In this document: positions 52,725 to 61,583 of the stretch, one piece after another | How the letters are laid out: the number at the start of each line of letters is the position of its first letter | Position numbering within the stretch: position 1 is the first letter of the stretch | Assembly (NCBI GenBank): GCA_020073085.1 | Contig: JAIQFV010000011.1 | Location: 1 to 64,000 of the forward strand | Source: Terriglobia bacterium | GTDB lineage: Bacteria > Acidobacteriota > Terriglobia > JAIQFV01 | Length of the DNA: 64,000 bases | Direction of reading: 5' to 3' | The notes under the pieces: model-generated | The model's input: the letters and a program-made list of their open reading frames with translations, nothing else | The model's database searches: none | Told to the model about the DNA's origin: nothing | Program-made: the position numbers and the translations under genes

Positions 52725-53738
52725 CTAAGTTTTCTCCGTGTCGTCTAAATGATATTTCTTTAATTTATCTCGAAATGTTGACAGGCTCATCCCCAGCGTC
52801 TTGGCGGCCTGGGCGCGGTTCCCACCGGCGTTTTCGAGCGCTTGACGGAGAAGATTCGTTTCCAGGCAGGCAATTACCTGATCGTACGACATGTGGTCAT
52901 CCACGAGGCATTGGCGACAGCTCTTGACCAGGAGTTGGAGGGGGTCATCGGTTCGAATCTCCGGCGGGAGATCTTTCAGCTGGATTGCATCCGAGGCGAA
53001 GAGTGCCATTCGTTGGACCACGTTCCTCAACTCGCGGACGTTCCCCGGCCAGGAGTAACTCACCATCGCCCGTAACGCATCCTCCGCGGGCACCAGCTGT
53101 TTGTCGGGGGCGAACCGCCGGAGGAAATGTTCGATCAGCAAGGGAATGTCATCACGGCGTTCCCGCAGCGGGGGAATGGAGATGGGCACCACATTGATGC
53201 GGTAGTAAAGATCGGCGCGGAAGATCCCCCGGTTGACCAGTTCCTTCAAATCCACTTTGGTTGCCGTGATCAGCCGGATGTCGACGGGGATGGGAGTAGT
53301 GCCTCCGACGCGCATGACTTCGTGGGACTCGAGCACGCGTAACAGCTTGGACTGCAGTGCCAGCGGGAAGTCGTCAATGTCGTCGAGGAAGATGGTTCCG
53401 CGGTCCGAGAGTTCAAACAGCCCCTTCTTTTCATTGAGCGCACTGGTGAAGGCCCCTTTTTCGTGCCCGAATAGTTCGGTCTCGAGCAGCTCGTGTGGAA
53501 GTGCTGCCAGCCCGACCTTGACCAGGGGGCGCTCGGCGCGACTGCTGGTGCGGTGAATGTATTCCGCGAAAAGTTCTTTTCCCACCCCGGTTTCCCCGAT
53601 CAGCAGGACCGAACTGTCGGAGGCGGCAATGGTGTCGACGCGCGCGAGAATCGAGCGCAGGGTCTCGTTGCGGGTGATCAATGAAAGTGAGTGCACCATG
53701 AGGCTTGCGTCGGCGCGCAAGGGTTCGGCGTGCGTCAT
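52725..53738 (-). CDS. Orphan sigma-54-dependent activator (AAA+ plus Fis HTH), atypical motifs
   Basis: This 337-residue enhancer-binding protein has an AAA+ core (about 20-245) and a C-terminal Fis-type helix-turn-helix (NRAQAAKTLGMSLSTFRDKL, about 310-330). Walker A is GETGVGKE (48-55) and the arginine-finger region is FRADLYYR. The sigma-54 contact loop reads GAFTSA (95-100) instead of GAFTGA. Walker B reads IFLDDID instead of LFLDEI(G/D), so the usual Glu is Asp. There is no receiver or sensor domain, so its activity would be set by level or a partner. The nearby sigma-54 promoter of the hydrogenase operon is its likely target. Confidence 0.9.
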   Translation of the reverse strand: MTHAEPLRADASLMVHSLSLITRNETLRSILARVDTIAASDSSVLLIGETGVGKELFAEYIHRTSSRAERPLVKVGLAALPHELLETELFGHEKGAFTSALNEKKGLFELSDRGTIFLDDIDDFPLALQSKLLRVLESHEVMRVGGTTPIPVDIRLITATKVDLKELVNRGIFRADLYYRINVVPISIPPLRERRDDIPLLIEHFLRRFAPDKQLVPAEDALRAMVSYSWPGNVRELRNVVQRMALFASDAIQLKDLPPEIRTDDPLQLLVKSCRQCLVDDHMSYDQVIACLETNLLRQALENAGGNRAQAAKTLGMSLSTFRDKLKKYHLDDTEKT

Positions 53739-53791
53739 GAATCGGCAATATACCTTTTCAGCCTGTGGGAGTCAAACCAGCAGACGAGGCC

Positions 53792-54694
53792 TTACAAGAA
53801 TCCCCGATGCAACCCTATTTGACGGGCATATTCCACGACTTCGTTGAATTCTCTCGTGCTGATCCCACGATCCAACTCGCGATGTTTCGCGGCCTTAAAC
53901 TCCGGATGGTACTGATCCATGATGTTGATATAAGTATCGGAAGAGATTTCGCGGGCGACAAAATCGAGAATGGCTCGCGAGCCGGCGAGGCCATTCGGCA
54001 GAACGAGATGCCGAACTAAAAGGCCGCGCTGCGCCACGCCGCGGCGGTCCAGGATCAAGTCCCCGACCTGTCGGTGCATTTCCCGGATCGCGGGCTGGGC
54101 CATGTCCCAATAATCCTTGATCCCGGAATATCTGCGGGCATGCTCGTTGCTTGAATACTTGAGATCGGGCATGTAGATGTCGACGATTCCGTCCAGCAGG
54201 CGCAGGGTCGTAACCGATTCGTACCCGCTGCAGTTATACACCAGGGGAACCTGAAGCCCGCGCTCGACCGCAATCACAAGGGATTCGATGATTTGAGGGC
54301 TGAAATGAGTGGGCGTGACAAGATTGATATTGTGGCAGCCGCGGCGCTCCAGGGAAAGCATGGCGTCCGCCAGGTCCGGCGCGGAAATGGGTCGTCCGAT
54401 GTCCAAGTGGCTGATGTCATAATTCTGGCAGAAGAGACACCACAGGTTGCAACGCGTGAAGAAGATGGTTCCGGAACCCCCCCAGCCCACCAGCGGAGGC
54501 TCCTCTCCGTAATGGGCGCCGATCTGAGAAACGAAGACCTCATCGGTGGACCGGCAGACCCCCACTCCTCCTTCCGTGCGCGCTGCCCCGCATTCCCGAG
54601 GACAAACCGTGCATTCCCGGAGCATCTCGCGGAGTTCAACAGCGCGCTGCCTTAGATCAGGGAGTGAAAGCCGTTCAAGGTATGCGGGAGACAT
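53792..54694 (-). CDS. Radical SAM protein, PflA-like
   Basis: This 300-residue radical SAM enzyme has the CX3CX2C cluster motif in CNLWCLFCQNYDIS (about 88-94), preceded by an extra cysteine set CTVCPRECGAARTEGGVGVC (about 28-50). It resembles the pyruvate-formate-lyase-activase-like group and the radical SAM partner of AmmeMemoRadiSam systems. It would cleave S-adenosylmethionine to start a radical reaction; the substrate is unknown. It is downstream of two hydrogenase proteases on the same strand, separated by a short heptad array. Part of a maturation or activation step is possible but unproven. Confidence 0.85.
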   Translation of the reverse strand: MSPAYLERLSLPDLRQRAVELREMLRECTVCPRECGAARTEGGVGVCRSTDEVFVSQIGAHYGEEPPLVGWGGSGTIFFTRCNLWCLFCQNYDISHLDIGRPISAPDLADAMLSLERRGCHNINLVTPTHFSPQIIESLVIAVERGLQVPLVYNCSGYESVTTLRLLDGIVDIYMPDLKYSSNEHARRYSGIKDYWDMAQPAIREMHRQVGDLILDRRGVAQRGLLVRHLVLPNGLAGSRAILDFVAREISSDTYINIMDQYHPEFKAAKHRELDRGISTREFNEVVEYARQIGLHRGFL

Positions 54695-54697
54695 GGC

Positions 54698-54732
54698 GAT
54701 TTCGGATTTCGGATTTTAGATTTCGGATTGTC
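54698..54732. repeat. Solo heptad array (GATTTCG type)
   Basis: Five 7-nt units (GATTTCG, GATTTCG, GATTTTA, GATTTCG, GATTGTC) begin four bases before the radical SAM start codon. There is no inverted partner and no four-helix-bundle gene beside it. The remaining spacer to 54825 shows nothing else. Confidence 0.75.
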
Positions 54733-54825
54733 CGGTTATTTCTGATTCCTGTCTTTAAAATTACGATCCTCAATCGATATTCTCTCCTCTTATCGTCGGG
54801 GTGATCACTCCTGTTCACTTGAATT

Positions 54826-55299
54826 TCATTTCGCTCCACCTCCTCGTGTCTTTCCGATAGCCCGAATTTCCTTTGAAATCCGGCCCACGACTTCAGGAAT
54901 GGCTTTTTCGACGGCTGCCGAGGGTGCAGAGCCGGCGGCGAAGTTCTGTCCGACAATTCCAAGTACCCCGAGTCGCGGAGGAAGCCGGTTCAGGGTTCGT
55001 GCGAGATCGACCGCGACGGCCAGTCCCAGGGCATGCGTTGAGCCGGAAGAAAGGTTCTGGGGGAGCGGAGTGGCCTTTCCCTCGAAACAAAGGATCGTGC
55101 CTGCGGGATTGCCGGAGCAGATGGCGTCGATCACGAAAACCGTGCGATAGCGCTGGAAGAGTTCAAGGAGTTGTGAGACGTCCCCCTGACTCTCCACGAC
55201 TTCGACTCCGGCCAGGCCCAGTTGTGCGACCTCGCGCGCGACGAGCAGGCCCACCGCATCGTCGCCACGGTCGTCGTTGCCGACACCGATGATGAGCAT
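54826..55299 (-). CDS. NiFe-hydrogenase maturation endopeptidase
   Basis: This 157-residue HybD-fold protease has MLIIGVGNDDRGDDAVGLLV with the acidic metal ligand, VFVIDAICSGNPAGTILCFE with the conserved Asp and SSGSTHALGLAVAVDLARTL with the His. All three predicted nickel-contacting positions are kept. It lies downstream of the HdrA gene cluster and probably serves the cytoplasmic or another hydrogenase. The start at 55299 gives the canonical N-terminus; the frame is open to 55359. Confidence 0.88.
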   Translation of the reverse strand: MLIIGVGNDDRGDDAVGLLVAREVAQLGLAGVEVVESQGDVSQLLELFQRYRTVFVIDAICSGNPAGTILCFEGKATPLPQNLSSGSTHALGLAVAVDLARTLNRLPPRLGVLGIVGQNFAAGSAPSAAVEKAIPEVVGRISKEIRAIGKTRGGGAK

Positions 55300-55392
55300 C
55301 GATTCTGTCGGTTCTGATGAATGACAGGATTCGAGGGTGCGATTCAATCCCGCCCCCATTTCTTTAGAATAAATATTATGGGAGGTCCCGGA

Positions 55393-55872
55393 TTACACGG
55401 GAAGATAGCAGCTCTCTTCGATCAGATGATTGAGGCGTTCGAGCGCAACCCCGATCCCGTGTTCGGCCTCGGGTGAGAGATTCTGGCCGAAATCAAAGTT
55501 TACCGCAGGAATGGTCATCCACCAAGCATAAGGATAGCGCCCGTAGGTGGCCTGGGTGATGGAGAGAAGCGCGCAGGGGTCTTCGATATGGGCTACGGTG
55601 ACCCTGGAAGCACAGGGTTCCAGTTCGCGCAACTGGACATCCTCCCCCCGGGAAGGGGGGGCCGCATGAATGAATACGGCGAGATGCGCCCGACTCAACG
55701 CCTCAGAAAGTTCAGGGGTCAAACGAGGGGTTGCAATGACCCGGACTTCCGGCAGATTCCACTGAGATACCTTTTGGGCGATCTTATGCCCGACCGCGTC
55801 GTCCCCGCGCATGGCATCGCCGTAGCCGATGATTACGATATCACCACTGGCCGGTGCATCTTTTGACGTCAT
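55393..55872 (-). CDS. NiFe-hydrogenase maturation endopeptidase, variant metal site
   Basis: This 159-residue HycI/FrhD-like protease has VIIGYGDAMRGDDAVGHKIA at the start and WWMTIPAVNFDFGQNLSPEA near the end, typical of proteases for cytoplasmic group 3 enzymes. Two positions are unusual: the first motif is GYGDxMRGDD rather than GxGNxLxGDD, and the conserved Asp of V(F/L)(I/V)DA is His (LAVFIHAAPPS). The His of VAHIEDPCAL is kept. AGGGAG precedes the ATG at 55872; a GTG start at 55911 is possible. Confidence 0.82.
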   Translation of the reverse strand: MTSKDAPASGDIVIIGYGDAMRGDDAVGHKIAQKVSQWNLPEVRVIATPRLTPELSEALSRAHLAVFIHAAPPSRGEDVQLRELEPCASRVTVAHIEDPCALLSITQATYGRYPYAWWMTIPAVNFDFGQNLSPEAEHGIGVALERLNHLIEESCYLPV

Positions 55873-56085
55873 AGCATCCGTCTCCCTGGTCTCCTGCAAC
55901 GACAGATCCACGCCCTCGCGGATAAGGTCGAAATCGGCTTGAAATAGGGAAAAATATCTCGGGGGAGTCTCATCGTGGACCTGCGGAAGGTCAAAGCGGC
56001 GTTGGATTTTGCGATGGATTGCTCCGTCACCCGTTTCGGGGATCAGCCATTCACTGTTTCCAGAAGCAATCCTGGGAATACTTAC
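55873..56085 (-). other. Open, coding-like extension upstream of the variant protease without a start codon
   Basis: In frame with the protease, sense codons continue upstream to a TGA at 56086-56088 and read SGNSEWLIPETGDGAIHRKI then QRRFDLPQVHDETPPRYFSL and ADFDLIREGV. There is no ATG, GTG or TTG before 55911. It may be a longer protease made from a rare ATT/CTG start, a remnant of a fused gene, or chance. A TATACT-like -10 lies just upstream near 56090-56095. The rest of the spacer to 56265 shows no gene. Confidence 0.4.
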
Positions 56086-56265
56086 TCAGTATACAACATT
56101 TCCAGGTAGAAAGCGAAAAATTTCACAAAGTCGATCAAATGGGAAAAAACATCTGGAAAATACGCCGCGGGGGCTGGCGCAGGAGAGCGGGAAATCGCAG
56201 CTCCTTGGATTCGTAAGGGCCCCCTGTGCCGCCTGCTTGGTCTTGCCCACATCCATGAAGCGCTA

Positions 56266-58314
56266 TCACTTTCCAACGGACGCATGGGTGGGCGACTCGT
56301 CCAGGATTGTCCCGAATTCTGTCCCGAGCAATCCATCAATCTCGCTGTAGATTTGCTCATCCTCAAAGAGGTTTTGCCGGATCGAGCCGGACGGGCACGC
56401 CGCAACACAGGTACCACATCCCTTGCACAAGGCTTCGTTGAGGAAGGCCTTCTTCGTCTCCTCGACAAAAGAAAGGGCGCTGTAAGGGCAGAGCGGGATG
56501 CACGACTTGCATCCGGAACAGAGTTCCTCCACGATGTAAGCCGTGTTCGGCTCCAGCTCGTAGGACTGGGCATCCACCAGGCGCATGGCCTGAGCGGCCG
56601 CCGCACCAGCCTGGGCCACCGTATCGGGGATGTCTTTGGGTCCCTGGCAGGCGCCGGCAATAAAAATCCCCTCCGTGAAGGTATCCACCGGGGCCAATTT
56701 CGGATGGCGCTCCATGAAAAACCCTTCGGTCGAACAACTGATGTTGAAAAGACGGCGGACCTCCGCGGCATCGGACCGCGGCTCGAGTCCGATCGACAGG
56801 ACCAAAAGGTCCACCGGAATCTTCAGGACCCTCGAGAGAAGCGTGTCTTCGGCCTGAAGGACCAACCGTCCCTTGCCTTCTTCGGTGGGGTCCGGATATA
56901 CGTCGCCGACCTTTCCGCGAATCAGATGCACGCCTTCTTCGGCCACGCGGTTATAAAATTCCTCCATGCTCTTTCCCGCGGATCGAATGTCGATATAGAA
57001 CTCATAGATTTCCGCCTGCGTCCGCTCCTTGATCAGGTGAGCCAACTTGAGGGAGTACATGCAGCACACCCGCGAGCACCACCGGTTGGTGGCGGCGTCC
57101 CGCGAACCGACGCAGTGAATGATTCCCACCGATTTGGGCTTGCGGCCGTCCTTGAGGATCAACTCCCCCCCGGTAGGCCCTGCGGCATTTACCAGGCGCT
57201 CAATCTCGAGGGCGGTGTAAACATTCGGATAAGTGCCATAGCCATAGTAGGGCACCCGGCGTGCATCAAACGGCTGGAACCCGGTGGCCAACACAATGGT
57301 CCCGACTTCAATCTCCCGAATCTCCTCCTTCTGCTCCAGATCGATCGCGTTGCGGTCACAACTCTCGATGCACGTCTTCTTGCATTTGCCCGATTTAAAC
57401 TGGATACAAGTCTCCGGATCAATAAGGACCACCTGCGGCGTCGCTTGGGGAAAGGGCAAATACACTGGCTTACGTTTGCTCAGCCCCTGATTGAACTCGT
57501 CCGCAAAGCGCCCGTCCTTGTACACACAGGCCTCAATACATTCCAGGCATCCCACGCAGAGGTCTTCTCTCACGTAGCGGGGTTTGCGCTTGACCTGCAC
57601 CGTGTAGTTGCCCACAAATCCGCTGACGCGGGTGACCTCGGAATAAGTCCACAAGGTGATATTCGGATGGTTTTTCACTGCCGACATCTTCGGGGTGAGG
57701 ATGCAGGCGGCACAATCCAGCGTCGGAAAGGTTTTGTCGAACATGGCCATGTGCCCGCCGATGGTGGGTTCTCGCTCGATCAGGTAAACCCTCTTGCCCG
57801 AATCCGCCAAGGTCAGGGCAGCATGAATTCCGGCGATGCCGCCCCCGACCACCAGCACCTCGGGGCGGATGGCGACCTTTTTCGGTTCCAGGGCCTTATG
57901 CAGCGCTACCCTCCGAACCGCCGCGCGGACAAGGTCCATGGACTTCTGCGTCGCAGCGACCCGGTCCTCGTGAACCCAAGAGACATCCTCCCGGATATTT
58001 ACCATTTGGAAAAAGAAGGGATTGAGGCCTCCCTTGGCGGTGGCGGTCCTGAAGGTGTGTTCGTGCAGGAGGGGAGAGCAGGAGGCCACCACGATGCGGT
58101 TCAAACGATGGTCACGGATATCCTGTTGAATCAGCGCCTGCCCCGGGTCCGAGCACATGTACTTATAGTCTCGAGACACGACAACGCCCGGCAGCGAAGT
58201 GGCGAAAATGGCAACCGCCTTCACATCGACGACACTGGCGATATTGTGTCCGCAATGACAGATGTAAAACCCGATTCGGATTTGATCCTCTTTGTGTCCG
58301 TTGCCGCCCTGCAT
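56266..58314 (-). CDS. hdrA: HdrA-like FAD and Fe-S electron-bifurcating subunit
   Basis: This 682-residue heterodisulfide reductase A-type protein has an N-terminal IGFYICHCGHNIASVVDVKA region and a FAD Rossmann motif VVGGGIAGIHAALTLA (about 152-167). The HdrA Cys segment PTLDCAACILTPKM follows (about 200-212), then ferredoxin-like motifs CVGCLECIEACVY (about 260), CSGCKSCIPLCPYSA (about 597) and CKGCGTCVAACPSGS (about 633). HdrA proteins hold the bifurcating flavin that splits electrons between ferredoxin and a higher-potential acceptor. GGGAGG eight bases before the ATG at 58314 sets the start; a GTG at 58323 overlaps the upstream stop. Confidence 0.92.
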   Translation of the reverse strand: MQGGNGHKEDQIRIGFYICHCGHNIASVVDVKAVAIFATSLPGVVVSRDYKYMCSDPGQALIQQDIRDHRLNRIVVASCSPLLHEHTFRTATAKGGLNPFFFQMVNIREDVSWVHEDRVAATQKSMDLVRAAVRRVALHKALEPKKVAIRPEVLVVGGGIAGIHAALTLADSGKRVYLIEREPTIGGHMAMFDKTFPTLDCAACILTPKMSAVKNHPNITLWTYSEVTRVSGFVGNYTVQVKRKPRYVREDLCVGCLECIEACVYKDGRFADEFNQGLSKRKPVYLPFPQATPQVVLIDPETCIQFKSGKCKKTCIESCDRNAIDLEQKEEIREIEVGTIVLATGFQPFDARRVPYYGYGTYPNVYTALEIERLVNAAGPTGGELILKDGRKPKSVGIIHCVGSRDAATNRWCSRVCCMYSLKLAHLIKERTQAEIYEFYIDIRSAGKSMEEFYNRVAEEGVHLIRGKVGDVYPDPTEEGKGRLVLQAEDTLLSRVLKIPVDLLVLSIGLEPRSDAAEVRRLFNISCSTEGFFMERHPKLAPVDTFTEGIFIAGACQGPKDIPDTVAQAGAAAAQAMRLVDAQSYELEPNTAYIVEELCSGCKSCIPLCPYSALSFVEETKKAFLNEALCKGCGTCVAACPSGSIRQNLFEDEQIYSEIDGLLGTEFGTILDESPTHASVGK

Positions 58315-58315
58315 A

Positions 58316-59524
58316 TCAGTCACCTCCCAACGCTTCGGCTAGCAGCTCGACCACATCTCTTACAACCATCTTATTCTCATAGCCCATGACCTTGACCGCG
58401 TCCTCAAACCGAGAAACCTCAAGGGGACAAGCCACCGCGAGGACATCGGCTCCCGTCTTGATCGCTTCTTTGACCCTCCGCTCCGACAATCGCTCCATGC
58501 CTTTGCTCTTGAAGTAAGTATCCAGCCACATCCCGCCCCCGCCGCCCCCGCAGCAGAGGGAGTTAATATGATGGTGGTCCATTTCCACGAGCTTGATTCC
58601 GGGGATGGCTCTTAAGAGGTTCCGGGGTTCCTCGTAAAAGCCGTTGTGCCGTCCCAGGCAGCAGGGATCGTGGAAGGCGACAAGGTGATTCATCTTTCGG
58701 GTCAATCGTGGTTTCAATGCTTCGAGGCGGCCGGCAAAAAAAGTGGCGGTGTGTTCGAGCGGGTAATTGAAGCCGTAAGCAGGATAGAGATACTTAAAGG
58801 CGTCATAGGCGTGGGCCCCGCCCGTCAAGAACGTCTTGAACTGGTACTTCCGAAACACCCCTACGTTCCGCTCCCGGAGGGTGTCAAACAAGCCGGCTTC
58901 CCCCACAAGCCGGGCACACTCTCCCGCGCATCGCTCCTCATTCCCGAGGATGGCGAACTCCACCCCCAGGGCGTGCAGCAGCTTCGCCACGGCGCGGCTG
59001 TTGTCCTGACCCCGGGGATGATAGGAGGTATAGCACTCCACGAACCACAGAACATCGGTGGGTCGAGGATCATCCGTGAGAATGCGGATAGGGAAATCAA
59101 GGGTCTTGACCCAGTCCGCTCTTTTTCGCGGTGAGAGGCCCTGCGGATTTCCGTAGCGCAGAGTATTCTGCAAGGCAGCCTGCAGCTCCGTGGGAACCTC
59201 GGGGAGGTTGGCGAACATCTCCTGTTTGATCAGAGGAAGAAGGACCTCAGTCAAATGGATCCCCCTCGGGCATTTTGACATACAGGCATAACAGGCGACA
59301 CAGTTCAGAAGACTTTCAGAATGAAAGACCTCCTCAATCAGGCCGTCACGGAGCATGGCGATAATCCGCCGGGGGGGATACTCCATGAATTCCCCATAAG
59401 GGCAAGTCCCGGCGCACATTCCGCATTGAATACAGGACAGAACCTGCCGTCCTTCAGGGATCTCGTAGAGGGAATCCAAGGTGAGATCAGACAGAGCCTT
59501 CGCTGCCTCTTGGGTTGTAAGCAT
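58316..59524 (-). CDS. Soluble HdrD/HdrBC-like Fe-S protein with CCG domains
   Basis: This protein of about 402 residues has two N-terminal 4Fe-4S motifs (CIQCGMCAGTCPYGEFMEYP; CVACYACMSKCPRGI), like HdrC. Two CCG-type cysteine domains follow, like HdrB: one around NEERCAGECARLVGE and one around FHDPCCLGRHN with SLCCGGGGGGMW. The CCG domains bind the non-cubane 4Fe-4S clusters that reduce disulfides in Hdr. The first CCG motif is degenerate. It sits directly upstream of HdrA and downstream of the membrane HdrD-like gene. GGAGG five bases before the ATG at 59524 sets the start. Confidence 0.88.
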   Translation of the reverse strand: MLTTQEAAKALSDLTLDSLYEIPEGRQVLSCIQCGMCAGTCPYGEFMEYPPRRIIAMLRDGLIEEVFHSESLLNCVACYACMSKCPRGIHLTEVLLPLIKQEMFANLPEVPTELQAALQNTLRYGNPQGLSPRKRADWVKTLDFPIRILTDDPRPTDVLWFVECYTSYHPRGQDNSRAVAKLLHALGVEFAILGNEERCAGECARLVGEAGLFDTLRERNVGVFRKYQFKTFLTGGAHAYDAFKYLYPAYGFNYPLEHTATFFAGRLEALKPRLTRKMNHLVAFHDPCCLGRHNGFYEEPRNLLRAIPGIKLVEMDHHHINSLCCGGGGGGMWLDTYFKSKGMERLSERRVKEAIKTGADVLAVACPLEVSRFEDAVKVMGYENKMVVRDVVELLAEALGGD

Positions 59525-59538
59525 CGGTTCCTCCATTC

Positions 59539-61578
59539 CTACGGTTGTGCGGCTTGCCACACGAGTTCCGACAGGTCTCTCACCTCGATTTCCGCCTCCG
59601 TCCCGGTGGTCTTGGCGGCATCACGAAACATGGCGATGTCCTTGGGGCAGGTGATGACCAGGGCTTGAACCCCGGGAAGAGCAGCAGCTTCCCGGATGCG
59701 GTTCTCGGCCGGCCTTTCCTGAATGCCCGGGGTGTCCTCCATCCAAATCCGCCCACCTCCGGCGCCACAGCAAAAACTGTGGGAGCCATTGCGGGGCATC
59801 TCGACCAGCCGGTTGCCCAGGGAGCGAATGACGCTGCGGGGCGCGTCATAGATGTCGTTGTATCTCCCCAGATAACAGGGATCCTGGTAGGTGACACCAT
59901 AATGCAGTCGTCTCTTGAGGGGAAGTTGACCCGTTTGAATCAACTCTGCAATGACCTCCGTGTAATGACGTACTTCAGGCACGCCGTTCGAGTGATTGCC
60001 CTTGTGCTTCCCCGACGCGCCATTGCCGAAGTACTCGTTCTTCAGGGTGTTGTAAGTGTGGGGATCGGTGGTCACCATTCTTCGAAACTTGGCCTTGGAG
60101 AGTGCCTGCAGGTTCTTATCCTTGAGGGAATCAAACAGGCCCTCCTCCCCGATGCGGCGCACATCGTTTCCTGCATTGCGCTCGCCTTCATAGAGAATCC
60201 CGAAGTCGAGGCCGGACTCATGAAAGATCCGAGCGGTCGTTCGAGTGATCTCCTGTACCCGGGGATCGAAGGAAGCGTAGTCTCCCACGAACCAAAGGTA
60301 ATCGACCGGCTCCTTGCGGGCGTCTTTGATCTTGAAATCGAGGCCTTGAGTCCATTTGGCTCGCATTCGGTCCGACTTTCCAAATGAGTTTCCATAGCGG
60401 CTGAGACTGGTCAACGCCTCCTGCAAGGACCGGCCCACTGAGCCCTGAGTGACAAGATGCCGGCGCATTTCGAGGATCAATGGAAAATGCTCGTTCATGA
60501 CCGGACATCGCTCCATGCAGGAATGGCAACTGGTGCACGCCCACAGCTCCTCTTCGGAAATGAGGTCTCCCACGAGGGCCCGACCTGCAGTGCCGGGAGA
60601 CGCGCCGTTGGTTCGCACTCCCAGCCCTGCTTCCAGGACGTGCTCCTTCAGGTGATGCACGAGCATCCTGGGGGAGAGGGTTGAGCCCGAGGCCACAGCA
60701 GGGCAGGCCCGATCGCATCGGCCACACTCAGCGCACGCCATGCCGTTGAGCAGCTGTTTCCAGGTGAACTCGTCCCATCGGGAAGCTCCTTCCATCGTCT
60801 TTTCACTCGATTCCCTCGAACTCAAATCACCCTTCGGATTCAGCGCGCTGAAGAACACATTGAAAGGCGAAGCCAGTAGATGGAGGTGTTTCGAGTAAGG
60901 CAGGTAGGCAACGAAGAAAAGGACAACAGCCTGGTGTACCCAAAACATCGCAAAAAAGAGTGGCCAACCCAATGCGGGGGAAGTTGTCAACCGGGCGCCA
61001 TTGGTCCCGAGCCACCGGTCGATGAAAGTCAAGGAGGCCGAGTCGTATCCACCAATCGCGGTCCGGATCTCCGCCCCGAGAAGGAGGGTGCCCATCAAAA
61101 TTGTGATCAGGCTCAGGATCAGATTGGCGTCCCCTGTTCTTTGAAGGTGAGGGGGAGCGAAAAAGAAGCGGCGGACGGCTGCGACAGTGATAGCCACCAG
61201 CGTCAGAATGCCAAGCGTCTCCATCAGCATTCTGACAACCGTCACTTCATCAGGATATGGAATCGGCAGGAAGGGAAGCAAACCTCGAGCCAGGCTCCAC
61301 GCAAATGCGCCGGCGTAGAGGAGAAAGGTCCAGAAAATGACAAGGTGAGCGAGTCCGATCAGAGGCTCTTCGAGGAGACGCTTCTGTCCCAGCACGTGGA
61401 CAATTACATTTCGAATGCGGGTTGGAACATGATCAAATCGGTAGTCCGGACGAGCTCGACGCAGGAGTCGAACCAGGCCGATCACCCGCCGGCCAAAGAT
61501 CCCAAAGCAAACCACCGCCGCGACCCAGAAGAGAATGTAGGCGGGTATGCCAAGAACCTTCATCGTCGCGGGATCCAT
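59539..61578 (-). CDS. Membrane HdrD-like oxidoreductase (NarI-like plus Fe-S plus CCG domains)
   Basis: This 679-residue fusion has five or six membrane helices with likely haem histidines in the first 250 residues (LIGLAHLVIFWTFLLYAGAF; FFAMFWVHQAVVLFFVAYLP), as in nitrate-reductase gamma. Two 4Fe-4S motifs follow (CAECGRCDRACPAV; CTSCHSCMERCPVM), then a CCG domain (YQDPCYLGRYND; HSFCCGAGGGRIWME). Such proteins are thought to pass electrons between EtfAB or Hdr modules and the quinone pool. It follows etfA with a five-base gap, supporting an ETF:menaquinone link. GGGGG eight bases before the ATG at 61578 favours that start. Confidence 0.9.
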   Translation of the reverse strand: MDPATMKVLGIPAYILFWVAAVVCFGIFGRRVIGLVRLLRRARPDYRFDHVPTRIRNVIVHVLGQKRLLEEPLIGLAHLVIFWTFLLYAGAFAWSLARGLLPFLPIPYPDEVTVVRMLMETLGILTLVAITVAAVRRFFFAPPHLQRTGDANLILSLITILMGTLLLGAEIRTAIGGYDSASLTFIDRWLGTNGARLTTSPALGWPLFFAMFWVHQAVVLFFVAYLPYSKHLHLLASPFNVFFSALNPKGDLSSRESSEKTMEGASRWDEFTWKQLLNGMACAECGRCDRACPAVASGSTLSPRMLVHHLKEHVLEAGLGVRTNGASPGTAGRALVGDLISEEELWACTSCHSCMERCPVMNEHFPLILEMRRHLVTQGSVGRSLQEALTSLSRYGNSFGKSDRMRAKWTQGLDFKIKDARKEPVDYLWFVGDYASFDPRVQEITRTTARIFHESGLDFGILYEGERNAGNDVRRIGEEGLFDSLKDKNLQALSKAKFRRMVTTDPHTYNTLKNEYFGNGASGKHKGNHSNGVPEVRHYTEVIAELIQTGQLPLKRRLHYGVTYQDPCYLGRYNDIYDAPRSVIRSLGNRLVEMPRNGSHSFCCGAGGGRIWMEDTPGIQERPAENRIREAAALPGVQALVITCPKDIAMFRDAAKTTGTEAEIEVRDLSELVWQAAQP

Positions 61579-61583
61579 GATGA

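Noticed and set aside
56284-58389. 701-codon open frame on the plus strand opposite HdrA
   Set aside because: It is the complement of a clearly conserved GC-rich gene on the minus strand and encodes no recognisable motif; long antisense frames are common in such codon use.
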